NCBI GenBank assembly: GCA_958295725.1 | Contig: OY282368.1 | Span: 1,198,501-1,262,500 of the forward strand | Length of the DNA: 64,000 bases | From: an uncultured Alphaproteobacteria bacterium | GTDB lineage: Bacteria; Pseudomonadota; Alphaproteobacteria; UBA2966 | Direction: 5' to 3' | Shown: piece after piece, positions 7,636-16,924 of the stretch | How positions within the stretch are numbered: position 1 is the first letter of the stretch | Layout: each line of letters opens with the position of its first letter | Notes under the pieces: generated by a model | What the model saw: the letters and a program-made list of their open reading frames with translations, nothing else | Databases searched by the model: none | What the model was told of the DNA's origin: nothing | Translations under genes and position numbers: made by a program

Positions 7636-8733
7636 ATGCGCATGAACATGAATCTGTCGAAACTCGCGGTCCTGGCCGTCGCGGCCGGGGCGATGGCGGT
7701 CGCGGCGCCGGGACCGGCCTCGGCCGGCGATCTCGACGGCCAGGAAATCAATGTTTGCACCTGGGGCGGATCCTGGCGCGACGTGCAGCTCGAAACCATC
7801 GTCCAGGGACCCGACGGCCTCGAGGCGCGCGGCGCCAAGGTCGAGTTCGTGACGGGAAGCCCGCAGGACAACATGGCCAAGCTCATCGCGTCGCGCGGCC
7901 GGCCGGTGTGCGACGTCATAGAAGTCCTCGACGCCACCTGGGACGAGATGGTGGAACTGGATTTCGTCGTCGACGAGCTCGACTTCGGCCTGATCCCGAA
8001 CGCCAAGGACACGCTGGCCTACCTGCTCGGGAAGAACCATACCGGGAGCTGGTTCACGCAGGAGGGCATCTGCTATAACGCCGACAAGTTCAAGGAGCAC
8101 GGCATTCCCGTGCCGACGACCTACAAGGACCTGATCCATCCGAAGCTCGAGGGCCTGATCCAGATCCCCGACATCACGTCGGGCGGCGGGCTGGCCAACT
8201 TCTCCGCCATCGTGAAGGCGGCGGGCGGCGACGAGACCAACGTGCAGCCGGGGTTGGATCTCATCAGGGCGATGAAGGTGCGGAAGTTCTGGAAGCGCGG
8301 CAGCGAAGGCGTCACCCTGCTCGAGAACGGCGACATCTGGGCGCTCGTGGCCTACGTCGGCTGGTGCATGCGCGGGCACAAGGCCGGACAGACCTATCTC
8401 AAGTTCGTGCACCCGTACGTCGACGAGAACCACACCGGCGTGCAAAAGTACGGATACCTGTCGATCGTGAAGTCGATCGACAGGAAGAACTGGGAGGCCG
8501 CGCACGCGTACATCAACGGCTTCCTGTCCGAGGAGACCCAGTACCAGATGTCCACGCAGTCGGGCACCACGCCGGTCAACGTCAAGGTGTGGGCGCGCCT
8601 GGAGAGCGATCCCGTGCTCAAGGATATGGCGATGTTCGATCCCGAGAAGATCGAGATGCACTATCGCGCCGACTACAAGATGGCCGACCGGTCGCTCTGG
8701 CTCGATCAGTGGAACCGCAACGTCACCCAATAG
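7636..8733 (+). CDS. Periplasmic solute-binding protein, PotD/family-1 type (copy 1)
   Basis: 365 aa. It begins with a clear Sec signal peptide (MRMNMNLSKLAVLAVAAGAM, cleavage after PASA). The mature protein starts GDLDGQEINVCTWGGSW, typical of spermidine/putrescine-type receptors. The ATG at 7636 has GGAGGAGAG upstream; the in-frame start ~100 bp earlier lacks a signal peptide. It delivers substrate to the permease pair. A close paralogue follows directly. Confidence 0.9.
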   Translation: MRMNMNLSKLAVLAVAAGAMAVAAPGPASAGDLDGQEINVCTWGGSWRDVQLETIVQGPDGLEARGAKVEFVTGSPQDNMAKLIASRGRPVCDVIEVLDATWDEMVELDFVVDELDFGLIPNAKDTLAYLLGKNHTGSWFTQEGICYNADKFKEHGIPVPTTYKDLIHPKLEGLIQIPDITSGGGLANFSAIVKAAGGDETNVQPGLDLIRAMKVRKFWKRGSEGVTLLENGDIWALVAYVGWCMRGHKAGQTYLKFVHPYVDENHTGVQKYGYLSIVKSIDRKNWEAAHAYINGFLSEETQYQMSTQSGTTPVNVKVWARLESDPVLKDMAMFDPEKIEMHYRADYKMADRSLWLDQWNRNVTQ

Positions 8734-8863
8734 GACGGACGCGGTCGGGTGGTAGCAACGGGCCGGTCCGGCGAAGGGCTGGTCCCATTGTTTCGGAAGA
8801 GGACGCGGGCATGATGTCCGCGGCCGACAAACAAACCCAGCGTATGGGGAGGAGGAAACTTAC

Positions 8864-9952
8864 ATGCATGGCTTATTGAAACTATCGGCCCTGGCCGTAG
8901 CCGCCGGCGCGCTCGCGATGACGGCGTCCGGTCCCGCGACCGCCGGCGACCTCGACGGTCAGGACATCAAGGTCTGCACGTGGGGCGGGTCGTGGCGCGA
9001 CATTCAGCGCGACAACATCGTCACCAATCCGGGCGGCCTGGAGGAACGGGGCGCCACGGTCACGTATGTGACCGGAAGCCCGCAGGACAACATGGCCAAG
9101 CTCATCGCGGCGCGCGGTCAGCCCGTCTGCGACGTCATCGAGATCCTCGACGCCACCTGGGACCAGATGGTCGAGCTCGACTTCGTCGTCGACGAACTGG
9201 ACTTCGACCTGCTCCCGAACGCCAAACACCTGGCGGACTGGCAGATCGGCAAGAACTTCACCGGTTCGTGGTTCACGCAGGAGGGCATCTGCTACAACTC
9301 CGACAAGTTCAAGGAAAACGGCATTCCCGAGCCGACGACCTACAAGGACCTGATCCATCCGAAGCTCGAGGGCCTGATCCAGATCCCCGACATCACCTCG
9401 GGCGGCGGTCTGGCCAACTTCGGCGGCATCGTGAAGGCCGCCGGCGGCGACGAGAACAACGTCAAGCCGGGTCTCGATCTCATCAACGCGATGAACGTCA
9501 AGAAGTTCTGGAAGCGCGGCAGCGAGGGCGTCACCCTGCTCGAGAACGGGGACATCTGGGCGCTCATCTCGCACGTGGGATGGTGCATGCGCGGCCACAA
9601 GGCCGGACAGACCTATCTCAAGTTCGCGCACCCGATCATCGACGACATGCATGTCGGCGTGAACAAGTTCGGGTTCCTCAGCATCGTCAAGAACAGCCCC
9701 ATGGAGCTCCGGCCCGCCGCGCACGCCTACATCAACGGGTATCTCGACGAGGAGACCCAGTTCCAGATGTCCGCCCGCGCCGGCACGATCGCGGTGAACG
9801 TCATGGCGCAGGCGCGTCTGGCCGAGGATCCGGTGCTCAAGGAGATGGCGGTACTCGACGCGGAAGGCATCGCCAAGGAATATCGCGTCAAGTACAAGGG
9901 CATCGACATCACGACCTGGAACGACCAGTGGAACCGCGCCGTCACCCAGTAA
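8864..9952 (+). CDS. Periplasmic solute-binding protein, PotD/family-1 type (copy 2)
   Basis: 362 aa, with a signal peptide ending GPATA and mature start GDLDGQDIKVCTWGGSW. It is collinear with and clearly duplicated from the previous gene; for example the region LIHPKLEGLIQIPDITSGGG is identical in both. GGAGGAGG lies upstream of the ATG. Differences concentrate in several ligand-facing stretches (VAYVGWC versus ISHVGWC, CT-terminal lobe), so the two copies may bind different but related ligands. Confidence 0.9.
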   Translation: MHGLLKLSALAVAAGALAMTASGPATAGDLDGQDIKVCTWGGSWRDIQRDNIVTNPGGLEERGATVTYVTGSPQDNMAKLIAARGQPVCDVIEILDATWDQMVELDFVVDELDFDLLPNAKHLADWQIGKNFTGSWFTQEGICYNSDKFKENGIPEPTTYKDLIHPKLEGLIQIPDITSGGGLANFGGIVKAAGGDENNVKPGLDLINAMNVKKFWKRGSEGVTLLENGDIWALISHVGWCMRGHKAGQTYLKFAHPIIDDMHVGVNKFGFLSIVKNSPMELRPAAHAYINGYLDEETQFQMSARAGTIAVNVMAQARLAEDPVLKEMAVLDAEGIAKEYRVKYKGIDITTWNDQWNRAVTQ

Positions 9953-9992
9953 GGCGCCGGCGGTTCCGAGCGTAGGACGGAGGAAGATCCAT

Positions 9993-11057
9993 ATGTCGCG
10001 CGTCAAACTCGAACGGGTAGTCAAGCACTACGGAAACGTCGTGGCGCTCCGGGAGTTGGATCTCGAGATTCAGGAGGGCGAGTTCCTGACCCTCCTGGGT
10101 CCCTCCGGATGCGGGAAGACGACGACGTTGCGTCTCGTCGCCGGGTTCATCGAGCCCACCCAGGGCACGATCTACCTCGGCAACGACGACGTGACGTACG
10201 TCCCCCCGCAGAAGCGGGAAATCGGCATGGTCTTCCAGGACTACGCCCTGTTTCCGCACATGACGATCGAGGACAACATCGGCTTCGGCCTCAAGGAGCG
10301 CCGCGTCGGCAGGGAGGAGATCAGACACCGCGTCGGCGAGCTGCTGGACCTGATCCACCTGCCCGGCGTCCAGGACCGCTATCCCGCCGAGCTCAGCGGC
10401 GGCCAGGCGCAGCGCGTGGCGGTGGCGCGGGCCGTCGCCTACGCGCCGCGCGTGCTGCTGATGGACGAACCCCTCGGCGCGCTCGACCTCAAGCTCCGCG
10501 AGGCCATGCAGATCGAACTCCGACGCATCCAGCAGGAACTGAAGATCACCACGGTCTACGTCACCCACGACCAGGGCGAGGCGATGAACATGTCGGACCG
10601 GATCGTGGTCATGAACCTCGGCCTGATCGAGCAGACGGGCAGCGCCGAGGACATCTACAACAACCCGCGGACCAAGTTCGTCGCGGACTTCATCGGTTCG
10701 ATCAACTTTCTGCCGGCGAAGATCGTGGGCGACGACGGGGAATGGTCGGTCGCCGAAACGGTGGGAGCGAAGGTCAAGGTGCCGAAGAGCGGCGCTTCCT
10801 CGTCGTCGGGCGAGGTCGCCATCGCCCTGCGTCCGGAACGGCTGGAGCTGGTCGTCAACGGCGGCGACGGCATGAACGTCGTGCCGGGCACGATCTCCAA
10901 CAAGATCTTCAACGGCAACCTCATGCGCGTCTTCGTCGATGTGGGCGCCAGGGAGCCTGTCGTGATCGAGCTTCCGCCCGCCGATGTCCACGGCGAGACG
11001 GGCGATTCGGTGAGCGTCGGGTGGGCGCCGCAAAACGGTCAGGTTCTGATGGAATAA
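9993..11057 (+). CDS. ABC transporter ATP-binding protein, PotA-like
   Basis: 354 aa. Walker A is GPSGCGKT (36-43). Q-loop VFQDYALFPHM, signature LSGGQAQRVAVARA (~133), Walker B VLLMDEPLGALD and switch VTHDQGEAM follow. A C-terminal TOBE-like domain (~240-354) is typical of polyamine/opine/iron importers and may regulate activity. GGAGGAAG precedes the ATG. It energises the permease pair encoded upstream and probably closes the transporter part of the operon. Confidence 0.92.
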   Translation: MSRVKLERVVKHYGNVVALRELDLEIQEGEFLTLLGPSGCGKTTTLRLVAGFIEPTQGTIYLGNDDVTYVPPQKREIGMVFQDYALFPHMTIEDNIGFGLKERRVGREEIRHRVGELLDLIHLPGVQDRYPAELSGGQAQRVAVARAVAYAPRVLLMDEPLGALDLKLREAMQIELRRIQQELKITTVYVTHDQGEAMNMSDRIVVMNLGLIEQTGSAEDIYNNPRTKFVADFIGSINFLPAKIVGDDGEWSVAETVGAKVKVPKSGASSSSGEVAIALRPERLELVVNGGDGMNVVPGTISNKIFNGNLMRVFVDVGAREPVVIELPPADVHGETGDSVSVGWAPQNGQVLME

Positions 11058-11149
11058 CGATTTCGGGCGCCGCCCTCTCTCGTTCGAGGGGGCGTCCCGG
11101 GCCTGCGCCGGATCGTCGCGTGGGCCGCAACGCTGGATAGGGAGGTTCC

Positions 11150-11770
11150 ATGGCCGAGCGACGGGTTGCGGTGAATCCGGGCACCGTGGATTGGGCCGGC
11201 GAGAACCCCGGCATCTACCTTCGCGACGTCGACGACGGTCCGTGGGTGACTTTGGGCGTCTTCTTCCGGGTGGTCATGTCGCCTTACGGACGGGGCCACG
11301 CGATGTTGGTGCTCGACGAGCCGGATACCGGCAAGGGATGGCCCGACGCCCGGAACTTCATCGTCAACGACAACGAGGATCTGACGCGTTACCTGATCCG
11401 CGATTACGTGTCCGGGTTCCCGTCGTTCCGCGACAAGCCGGGCCTCGAGGCGATGACCTACGCGCCCCTCGACACCGTGGCCTGCGCCGGCGACCCGCGT
11501 ACCGCGTACTCGGAGACGGTGACGGCGGAGGGACTGACCGCCGCCATGACGTGGTCCGACACCATGGAGCCCATGGCGGTCGAGGTGACGCCGGAGACCT
11601 CCGCGACCGGCAAGCACGATATGTACAGCCTGTTCTTCGAGGCCAGGGAGGCCAGGATCGAGGTCAACGGCGAACGCCTCTCGGGGCGCGTATCGACCCG
11701 CCAGTTCTTCGGGAAGACCATGAGCACGGCGTTCCTGGCCTTTTCCGAGACCTGGGTGCAGCCGGCGTAG
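11150..11770 (+). CDS. Uncharacterised protein, paralogue A of a tandem pair
   Basis: 206 aa, start with a strong GGAGG. I do not recognise a family. There is no signal peptide or membrane segment, so it is probably cytoplasmic. Shared with the next gene are an N-terminal NPGxxxW-GxNPG motif, DGPW, FFRVVMSPYGRGHA, a DNEDLTRYL segment, and a C-terminal VNGERLSG followed by FSETW. The alternating hydrophobic pattern suggests a beta-rich fold. Its place between the transporter ATPase and the DUF1116/amidase genes suggests a role in handling the imported compound (inference). Confidence 0.7.
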   Translation: MAERRVAVNPGTVDWAGENPGIYLRDVDDGPWVTLGVFFRVVMSPYGRGHAMLVLDEPDTGKGWPDARNFIVNDNEDLTRYLIRDYVSGFPSFRDKPGLEAMTYAPLDTVACAGDPRTAYSETVTAEGLTAAMTWSDTMEPMAVEVTPETSATGKHDMYSLFFEAREARIEVNGERLSGRVSTRQFFGKTMSTAFLAFSETWVQPA

Positions 11771-11816
11771 GCGGAGCGGACGGACCCGCGCGCGGGGATA
11801 TCGGGGAGGGAAGCGG

Positions 11817-12434
11817 ATGCCGTTGTCGACACCTGTCAATCCGGGAAAGATCTGGTGGTCGGGCGACAATCCCGGGATGCTGCTGAAGGAGTCCGAGGAC
11901 GGGCCGTGGACGGCCATGGCCCTGTTCTTCCGGATCGTGTACACGCCGGCGGGCCGGGGCAACGCCCTGTTCCTGTACGGACGACCGGACTCCGGCGAGA
12001 GCCTGCCCGACGCGCCCAACGTCGTGCTGCACGACAACGAGGACATGGCCCGCTGGCTGGCCGACAACTTCGTGGCCCGCCTGCCCGGACCGTTCTCCGA
12101 ATCGCCGGCCTTCGGGGCGCTGCGCTACCTGCCCCTGACCGAATGCCGCACGTCGGGCGATACCTCGAGCCGGTACGTTCAGACGGTCGCGGCGGAGGGC
12201 ATCGAGGTCGAATTGATCTGGGACCGGCTGGGCGCGCCGAGGGCGCTCGAGCTGTCGCCCGAGCACGTGGGCACGCGGTCCCACAATCTTTTCAACCTGC
12301 TCGTCGAGTCGCGCGACGCGTCGATCCTGGTGAACGGCGAACGGTTGCCCGGAAAGGTGATGCCGCGGCGGCAGGCCGGGATGGATACGACGACCGGGTT
12401 CGTCTATTTCTCCGAGATCTGGATCGAATCCTGA
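11817..12434 (+). CDS. Uncharacterised protein, paralogue B of a tandem pair
   Basis: 205 aa, collinear with the previous gene: NPGKIWWSGDNPG, DGPWTAMALFFRIVYTP, DNEDMARWL, RYLPLTECRTSGD, VNGERLPGKV and FSEIWIES match the corresponding blocks. Its start is preceded by GGGAGGG. No family recognised. The two proteins could form a heterodimer like other tandem paralogues; this is untested. Confidence 0.7.
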   Translation: MPLSTPVNPGKIWWSGDNPGMLLKESEDGPWTAMALFFRIVYTPAGRGNALFLYGRPDSGESLPDAPNVVLHDNEDMARWLADNFVARLPGPFSESPAFGALRYLPLTECRTSGDTSSRYVQTVAAEGIEVELIWDRLGAPRALELSPEHVGTRSHNLFNLLVESRDASILVNGERLPGKVMPRRQAGMDTTTGFVYFSEIWIES

Positions 12435-12507
12435 ACCTTCGGGGGAGGGAGCGACGCGGCGCCGGTCCGGAACCGGGTCCCGCGCCGCCAAGACAGGGGA
12501 CAGGGCA

Positions 12508-13710
12508 GTGGCAAACCTCAACGCCGCCGACGAGGCGGCCATCGAGAAGGTCCTTGCCGTCGAGCCGGCGCTGCGGGGGCTGAAGCCCGCGTCGGAAGCG
12601 GTCGGCCTCGACCGGAACACGGTTCTCCACGCGGGCCCCGCGTTCGCCAAGCCCGCCGACGTCACCAGACCGATCCTCAATTCCGCCGTCGTCGCGCTGG
12701 TGTTCGAGGGGGTCGCCGACGACTTCGAGACGGCGGAGCAGATGATTCTTTCCAGCGACGTCGTGCTGCGGCCGGCCCAGGACCACGACGTCGTCACGCC
12801 GCTCGCGGCATGCGTTACGGCGTCGTTCATGCTCCAGGAAGTCGCGGACGGCGCCGGGCGGGGCCGCGGCGCGTATACGCCGATAAACGGCGGGAACAGC
12901 CCTGGCGCCATGCGCCTCGGCGTGCGCACGGAGGAATCGCTCGCGCTCGCGCGCTGGCTCAACGGGGACTTCGCGCGCGCCCTGGGCGACGCTCTGGACG
13001 AGCCCGTGCCGACGTTGCCCCTGGCCAGGGCGGGCATGGAGGCGGGGGACGACTGTCACGGGCGGACGCCGGCGGCCACCGCGGCGCTCGCCGGACTCCT
13101 GGCGCCGAGACTGACGGGAAGCGCCGGCGCGGAGAAGGCGGCCGCCTTCATCGGGGAGAGCCCCAGCTTCTTCCTCAACCTCTGGATGGCCTCCACGCGC
13201 TGCATGTTGAGCGCCGCTTCGGGCGTCGAGGGCGGCAGCCTGGTCGTCGGCGCCGGCGGCAACGGCGCCGCGGCGGGCATACAGGTCGCCGGCCTGCCCG
13301 GACGATGGTTCACCGCGCCCGCCGCTCCCCCGAGGCACGAGACGCCGGACGGCGTCCCGGAAGGCCGGGCGCTGGGCGCCATCGGGGACTCGGCGATCGT
13401 CGACGCCATGGGGTTCGGCGCCATGGCCATGAACCTGGCGCCGGAGCAGAAGAAGGGAATGGGCCACCTGATGCCCGAGGGCGGCCTCGAACTGCCGGCG
13501 CTGCTTCTGGCGGCCGAGCATCCCGGGTTCGACGGTCTGGGCCTGCGCGTCGGCATGACGGCGCGCGCCGTCGTCGACACCGAGCGCCAGCCCGTGGTCA
13601 GCCTCGGCGTGCTCGACAACGAGGGCGAGCTGGGCCGTCTGGCGGGAGGCGTCTTCGAGACTCCGCCGAGCGTCTTCCGCGACGCCGTGACGGCCCTGGA
13701 GGCGGCATGA
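12508..13710 (+). CDS. DUF1116 family protein (AllG/YlbE-like)
   Basis: 400 aa. Conserved blocks of DUF1116 are visible: RPILNSAVVALVFEG, PAQDHDVVTPLAA, YTPINGGNSPGAMRLG, AGDDCHGRTPAATAAL, FFLNLWMASTRCML, GLPGRWFTAPAAP and IGDSAIVDAMGFGAMA. Known members include a component of the anaerobic oxamate carbamoyltransferase of allantoin breakdown, where it works with FdrA-type and DUF2877 partners. Neither partner is seen here. GTG start at 12508 with an AGGGG upstream; the stop overlaps the amidase start by 4 nt. The coupling to an amidase suggests a carbamoyl or amide compound as substrate (inference). Confidence 0.75.
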   Translation: MANLNAADEAAIEKVLAVEPALRGLKPASEAVGLDRNTVLHAGPAFAKPADVTRPILNSAVVALVFEGVADDFETAEQMILSSDVVLRPAQDHDVVTPLAACVTASFMLQEVADGAGRGRGAYTPINGGNSPGAMRLGVRTEESLALARWLNGDFARALGDALDEPVPTLPLARAGMEAGDDCHGRTPAATAALAGLLAPRLTGSAGAEKAAAFIGESPSFFLNLWMASTRCMLSAASGVEGGSLVVGAGGNGAAAGIQVAGLPGRWFTAPAAPPRHETPDGVPEGRALGAIGDSAIVDAMGFGAMAMNLAPEQKKGMGHLMPEGGLELPALLLAAEHPGFDGLGLRVGMTARAVVDTERQPVVSLGVLDNEGELGRLAGGVFETPPSVFRDAVTALEAA

Positions 13711-14987
13711 CGTCCGAGCTCAACGAGCTCGGCGCCAGGGAGGTCGCCGGCCTCGTCGCGTCGGGGAAGGCCGGCGTCGAGGAGGTCGTCGCGGCGTGCA
13801 TCGCGCGGGTCGAGGCGCGCGAGCCGGATGTCGGCGCCTTCGAGTGGTTCGACGCGGACCACGCCCTGGAGCAGGCGAGGGCGTTGGACAACGGCCCCGT
13901 CAAGGGCGTCCTCCACGGCGTGCCTCTCGGCGTCAAGGACATCATCGACACCAGGGACATGCCGACACGGAACGGCAGCCCCATCCACGCGGACCGCCGG
14001 CCCTCGTCCGACGCGAGCTGCGTCGCGCTCTCGCGCGAGGCCGGCGCCGTCGTCCTGGGCAAGACGGTGACCACGGAGTTCGCCTATTTCTTTCCGGGAA
14101 AGACGAGGAACCCGCACAACCCGGACCACACCACGGGCGGGTCGTCCATGGGGTCGGCGGCGGGCGTGGCCGACCGCATGTTCCCGATCGGGTTCGGCTC
14201 GCAGACCGCCGCCTCGGTGACGCGGCCGGCCGCCTACTGCGGCGCCGTCGGTTACAAGGCGACGACGGGGGCCTTCGATCTGCAAGGGGTGTGCGGTCTC
14301 GCGGCCTCCTACGACACGCTGGGGTTCCTGTGCCGCGAGATCGAGGACGTCTCGCTGATGCGCGAGGCGCTGCTCGGCGACCGGCCGCCGCCGCCGCGCG
14401 ACGACGACGCGCCGCCGCGGGTGGGCTTCGTCCGCACGCCGTGGTGGAACGAGGCGGATGCCGCCACCCACCGCGCCCTCGAGTCGGCCGCCGGGAAGCT
14501 GGCGGACGCGGGGGCGGAGGTGACGGAACCGGAACTGCCGGCGGAGTTCGGCGGGCTGGTCGCGACGCACAAGCTGGTGATGGCGTTCGACGCCGCCCGC
14601 GCCCGCGCCTACGAATACGTCAACCATCCGGACGAGCTCAGCCCCCAGTTCACCGCCCTGATGGAGGAGGGCCGCGCCGTGTCCTACGTCGACTACCGGG
14701 CCGCGCAGGAGCGGTCGGCCGCCTGCCGGCGGCGGCTCGCGGACCTGATGTCCGGCTTCGACGTCCTGCTGGCGCCGAGCGCGCCGGGCGAGGCTCCCGA
14801 GGGACACGCCGCGACCGGGGATCCCCTGTTCAGCCGCATGTGGACGTTGCTCCATGTCCCGTCCGTGACGCTGCCCGTGGCGGCGGGCGATTCCGGACTG
14901 CCCATCGGCGTGCAGGTCGTCGGCAAGGCTCGCGGCGACGGCGCGTTGCTCGCCGACGCGCGGTGGATTTACGACCGGCTCCGGTAG
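13707..14987 (+). CDS. Amidase signature-family hydrolase
   Basis: 426 aa. The Ser-cisSer-Lys triad is visible: lysine in GVKDIID, cis-serine in TTGGSSMGSAAGVA, nucleophile in GSQTAASVTRPA. Family members hydrolyse amides (AtzF/allophanate hydrolase, indoleacetamide hydrolase and similar). The nucleophile block reads QTAAS rather than the common DTGGS, suggesting a divergent subfamily. Translationally coupled to the DUF1116 gene by the ATGA overlap at 13707. Confidence 0.88.
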   Translation: MTSELNELGAREVAGLVASGKAGVEEVVAACIARVEAREPDVGAFEWFDADHALEQARALDNGPVKGVLHGVPLGVKDIIDTRDMPTRNGSPIHADRRPSSDASCVALSREAGAVVLGKTVTTEFAYFFPGKTRNPHNPDHTTGGSSMGSAAGVADRMFPIGFGSQTAASVTRPAAYCGAVGYKATTGAFDLQGVCGLAASYDTLGFLCREIEDVSLMREALLGDRPPPPRDDDAPPRVGFVRTPWWNEADAATHRALESAAGKLADAGAEVTEPELPAEFGGLVATHKLVMAFDAARARAYEYVNHPDELSPQFTALMEEGRAVSYVDYRAAQERSAACRRRLADLMSGFDVLLAPSAPGEAPEGHAATGDPLFSRMWTLLHVPSVTLPVAAGDSGLPIGVQVVGKARGDGALLADARWIYDRLR

Positions 14988-15024
14988 CGCCGCCGGTAGC
15001 CGTCTCGATTCGGGCGATGGTCAT

Positions 15025-15047
15025 AAATACAATGAAAACAATGTATT
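15025..15047. promoter_or_regulatory. Candidate operator (AATACA-N11-TGTATT inverted repeat)
   Basis: An A/T-rich island in an otherwise GC-rich gap contains the half sites AATACA and TGTATT, separated by about 11 bp. This is a spacing seen for dimeric regulators such as GntR types. It lies ~60 bp upstream of the alcohol dehydrogenase start. No regulator gene is adjacent. Confidence 0.3.
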
Positions 15048-15105
15048 GATACGATCCTCGAACAAGGATTCCAGACTTCGACCCCGAAACGGAGGAACCA
15101 CGGCA

Positions 15106-16290
15106 ATGGCTGGCGACGATCTCGACGGCGCGCCCGAACCGTTCTTCTTCCGGCATTCCGCCCAGCAGATCCTGTTCGGGCCGGGACGGCTCTCCGAGCT
15201 CGCGGCGATCGCCCGGGCGCGGCGCGTCGAACGCGCCGTCGCGGTCATGGACGGTTTCTTCATCGGCGGAGAGCTGGAGGCCCGGGTCCGCGACGTGCTC
15301 GGCGGCCTGACCGATGTCGAGGTCCACGGCGTCCCCATCCAGGAGCCCGACACCGGGACGGTGGAGGCCTGCCGGCGGGTGCTGGAAGCCGCGCGTCCCG
15401 ACATGGTCGTGGCGGTGGGCGGCGGCTCGACCATGGATACCGCCAAGGTCGCGCGCATTCTGCTGTCCAACCCGGGCACCGTGGAGGAGATGGCGGGCTT
15501 CGACCGCTACTACGAACCGCACCGTTCGGTCATGGCGTGCGTGCCGACCACCGCGGGAACCGCCTCCGAGGTCTCGGAGATGGCCGTCATCGGCCTCGAA
15601 GGGTCCGACGTCAAGCTCCGCTACCGGTCGCAGAACATGACGGCCCAGTTCGCGGTGCTGGACCCGGAGCTGCTGCTGACCATGCCGCCCGCGGTCACGG
15701 CCAACACGGGCTTCGACGCCCTGACCCACGCCATCGAGTCCTATGTCTCCCGCGGCGCCAACATCATGTCGGACCCTTACGCCCTCGACGCGGTCCGGCG
15801 TCTGGTCCGATGGTTGCCCGTCGCCTATCGGCATGGCGACGACCCGGTCGCCCGCGGACACTGCCACATCGGCTCGATGCTCGCCGGCGTCGCGTTCAAC
15901 TCGACCCAGCTCGGACTGGCCCACGCCATCGCCGCGCCGCTCGGCAACATCCACCACGTGGTCCACGGCAAAGCCAACGCGCTCGCCTTGCCGGCGGTGA
16001 TGGCCTACAATGAGCCGGAGCTCGGCGACAAGGGCCGGGTGCTGGCCGACGTTCTGGGCGGCGCGACCGCGGCGGAAGGCGTGGCGCGGATCCGGGCCGA
16101 GCTCGATCTCGATATCGGGCTCGACGAGATCGTCGCCACCGAAGAGGAGCGGGAGGCCATCGTCGAGGCGGCGATGAAGAGTGGCAACGTGCCCTACAGT
16201 CCGCGCGAGCCCTCGATCGAGGACGTCCGGGCCATCGTCGCGGCCATGCGGGAGCCCGTCGGCGCGGCGCGACCCGTTCCGGAGGTGTAG
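15106..16290 (+). CDS. Iron-containing alcohol dehydrogenase family protein
   Basis: 394 aa. NAD-binding GGGSTMDTAK, then PTTAGTASEVSEMA, GFDALTHAIESYVS and the metal region NSTQLGLAHAIAAPLGNIHHVVHGKANA, which supplies His ligands. The family includes alcohol and 1,3-propanediol dehydrogenases, maleylacetate reductases and hydroxyacid-oxoacid transhydrogenases. The ATG at 15106 has GGAGG upstream; an earlier in-frame start adds 20 unconserved residues. It is followed after 2 nt by the nitrile hydratase genes, so it is probably cotranscribed with them. Confidence 0.88.
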   Translation: MAGDDLDGAPEPFFFRHSAQQILFGPGRLSELAAIARARRVERAVAVMDGFFIGGELEARVRDVLGGLTDVEVHGVPIQEPDTGTVEACRRVLEAARPDMVVAVGGGSTMDTAKVARILLSNPGTVEEMAGFDRYYEPHRSVMACVPTTAGTASEVSEMAVIGLEGSDVKLRYRSQNMTAQFAVLDPELLLTMPPAVTANTGFDALTHAIESYVSRGANIMSDPYALDAVRRLVRWLPVAYRHGDDPVARGHCHIGSMLAGVAFNSTQLGLAHAIAAPLGNIHHVVHGKANALALPAVMAYNEPELGDKGRVLADVLGGATAAEGVARIRAELDLDIGLDEIVATEEEREAIVEAAMKSGNVPYSPREPSIEDVRAIVAAMREPVGAARPVPEV

Positions 16291-16292
16291 CG

Positions 16293-16631
16293 ATGCGCGG
16301 AATACACGATCTCGGCGGGTTGCCCGCCGGCTCCGTCGACCTGGAGGAGCACGAGCCCGGTTACTGGGAGAAGCGTATCGACGGGATCCGGCTGCTGCTC
16401 GCCGACCGGAAGCGCCGGCTGATCACGGTCGACGAGATGCGCCGGGGGATCGAGTCGCTGGGCAAGGACGTGTACGACAGGCTCGGCTACTACGAACGCT
16501 GGACGGCCTCGGTCACCGGCGTCATGCTGGAGAAAGGCGTCATCACGACCGACGAGCTCGGCCGCAAGATGGCGGAGATCGAGGAACGCGACAAGGCCCG
16601 GCTCGAGAGGGCGGGGTCCGGGGATGGCTAG
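16293..16631 (+). CDS. Nitrile hydratase beta-subunit N-terminal half (separate polypeptide)
   Basis: 112 aa. It starts MRGIHDLGGL, the hallmark start of nitrile hydratase beta subunits. It continues with W-E-K-R helical sequence and YYERWTASVTGVMLEKGVITTDEL. The polypeptide ends where a normal beta subunit would continue into its SH3-like C-terminal half; that half is encoded by the next, overlapping gene. Split beta chains are known in thiocyanate hydrolase (scnB/scnA) and toyocamycin nitrile hydratase. GGAGG precedes the ATG. Confidence 0.85.
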   Translation: MRGIHDLGGLPAGSVDLEEHEPGYWEKRIDGIRLLLADRKRRLITVDEMRRGIESLGKDVYDRLGYYERWTASVTGVMLEKGVITTDELGRKMAEIEERDKARLERAGSGDG

Positions 16632-16908
16632 GTTCGCGCCGGGAGACAGGGTGTTCGTGCGCGAGGCGTATCCGCCCGGTCACATCCGCACGCCCTGGTA
16701 CATCCGCGGCAAGTCCGGCGTGATCGAGCGCGTCTGCGGCGAGTTCCGCAACCCCGAGGAGCTCGCCTACGGCCGCGACGGCACGCCCAGGCGGACCCTG
16801 TACCGGGTGAGGTTCATGCAACGCGAGGTGTGGGACGATTACGCCGAGCACCCCGGAGATACCGTGGATATCGAGATCTACGACCACTGGCTGGAACCAG
16901 CCGCATAA
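16624..16908 (+). CDS. Nitrile hydratase beta-subunit C-terminal half (separate polypeptide)
   Basis: 94 aa. It begins MARFAPGDRVFVRE and contains PPGHIRTPWYIRGKSGVIER, the conserved start of the beta C-terminal SH3-like domain, then LYRVRF and VDIEIYDHWLEPA. It overlaps the N-terminal half by 8 nt in another frame and has its own start codon, so this is a genuine two-gene split rather than one simple frameshifted gene. It would assemble with the N-terminal half and the alpha subunit. Confidence 0.85.
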   Translation: MARFAPGDRVFVREAYPPGHIRTPWYIRGKSGVIERVCGEFRNPEELAYGRDGTPRRTLYRVRFMQREVWDDYAEHPGDTVDIEIYDHWLEPAA

Positions 16909-16924
16909 CGTTCGAGGGACCGCC

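Noticed and set aside
16293-16908. Frameshift in a single nitrile hydratase beta gene
   Set aside because: Both halves have good starts, natural domain boundaries and a short overlap, and split beta chains are known in thiocyanate hydrolase and toyocamycin nitrile hydratase.
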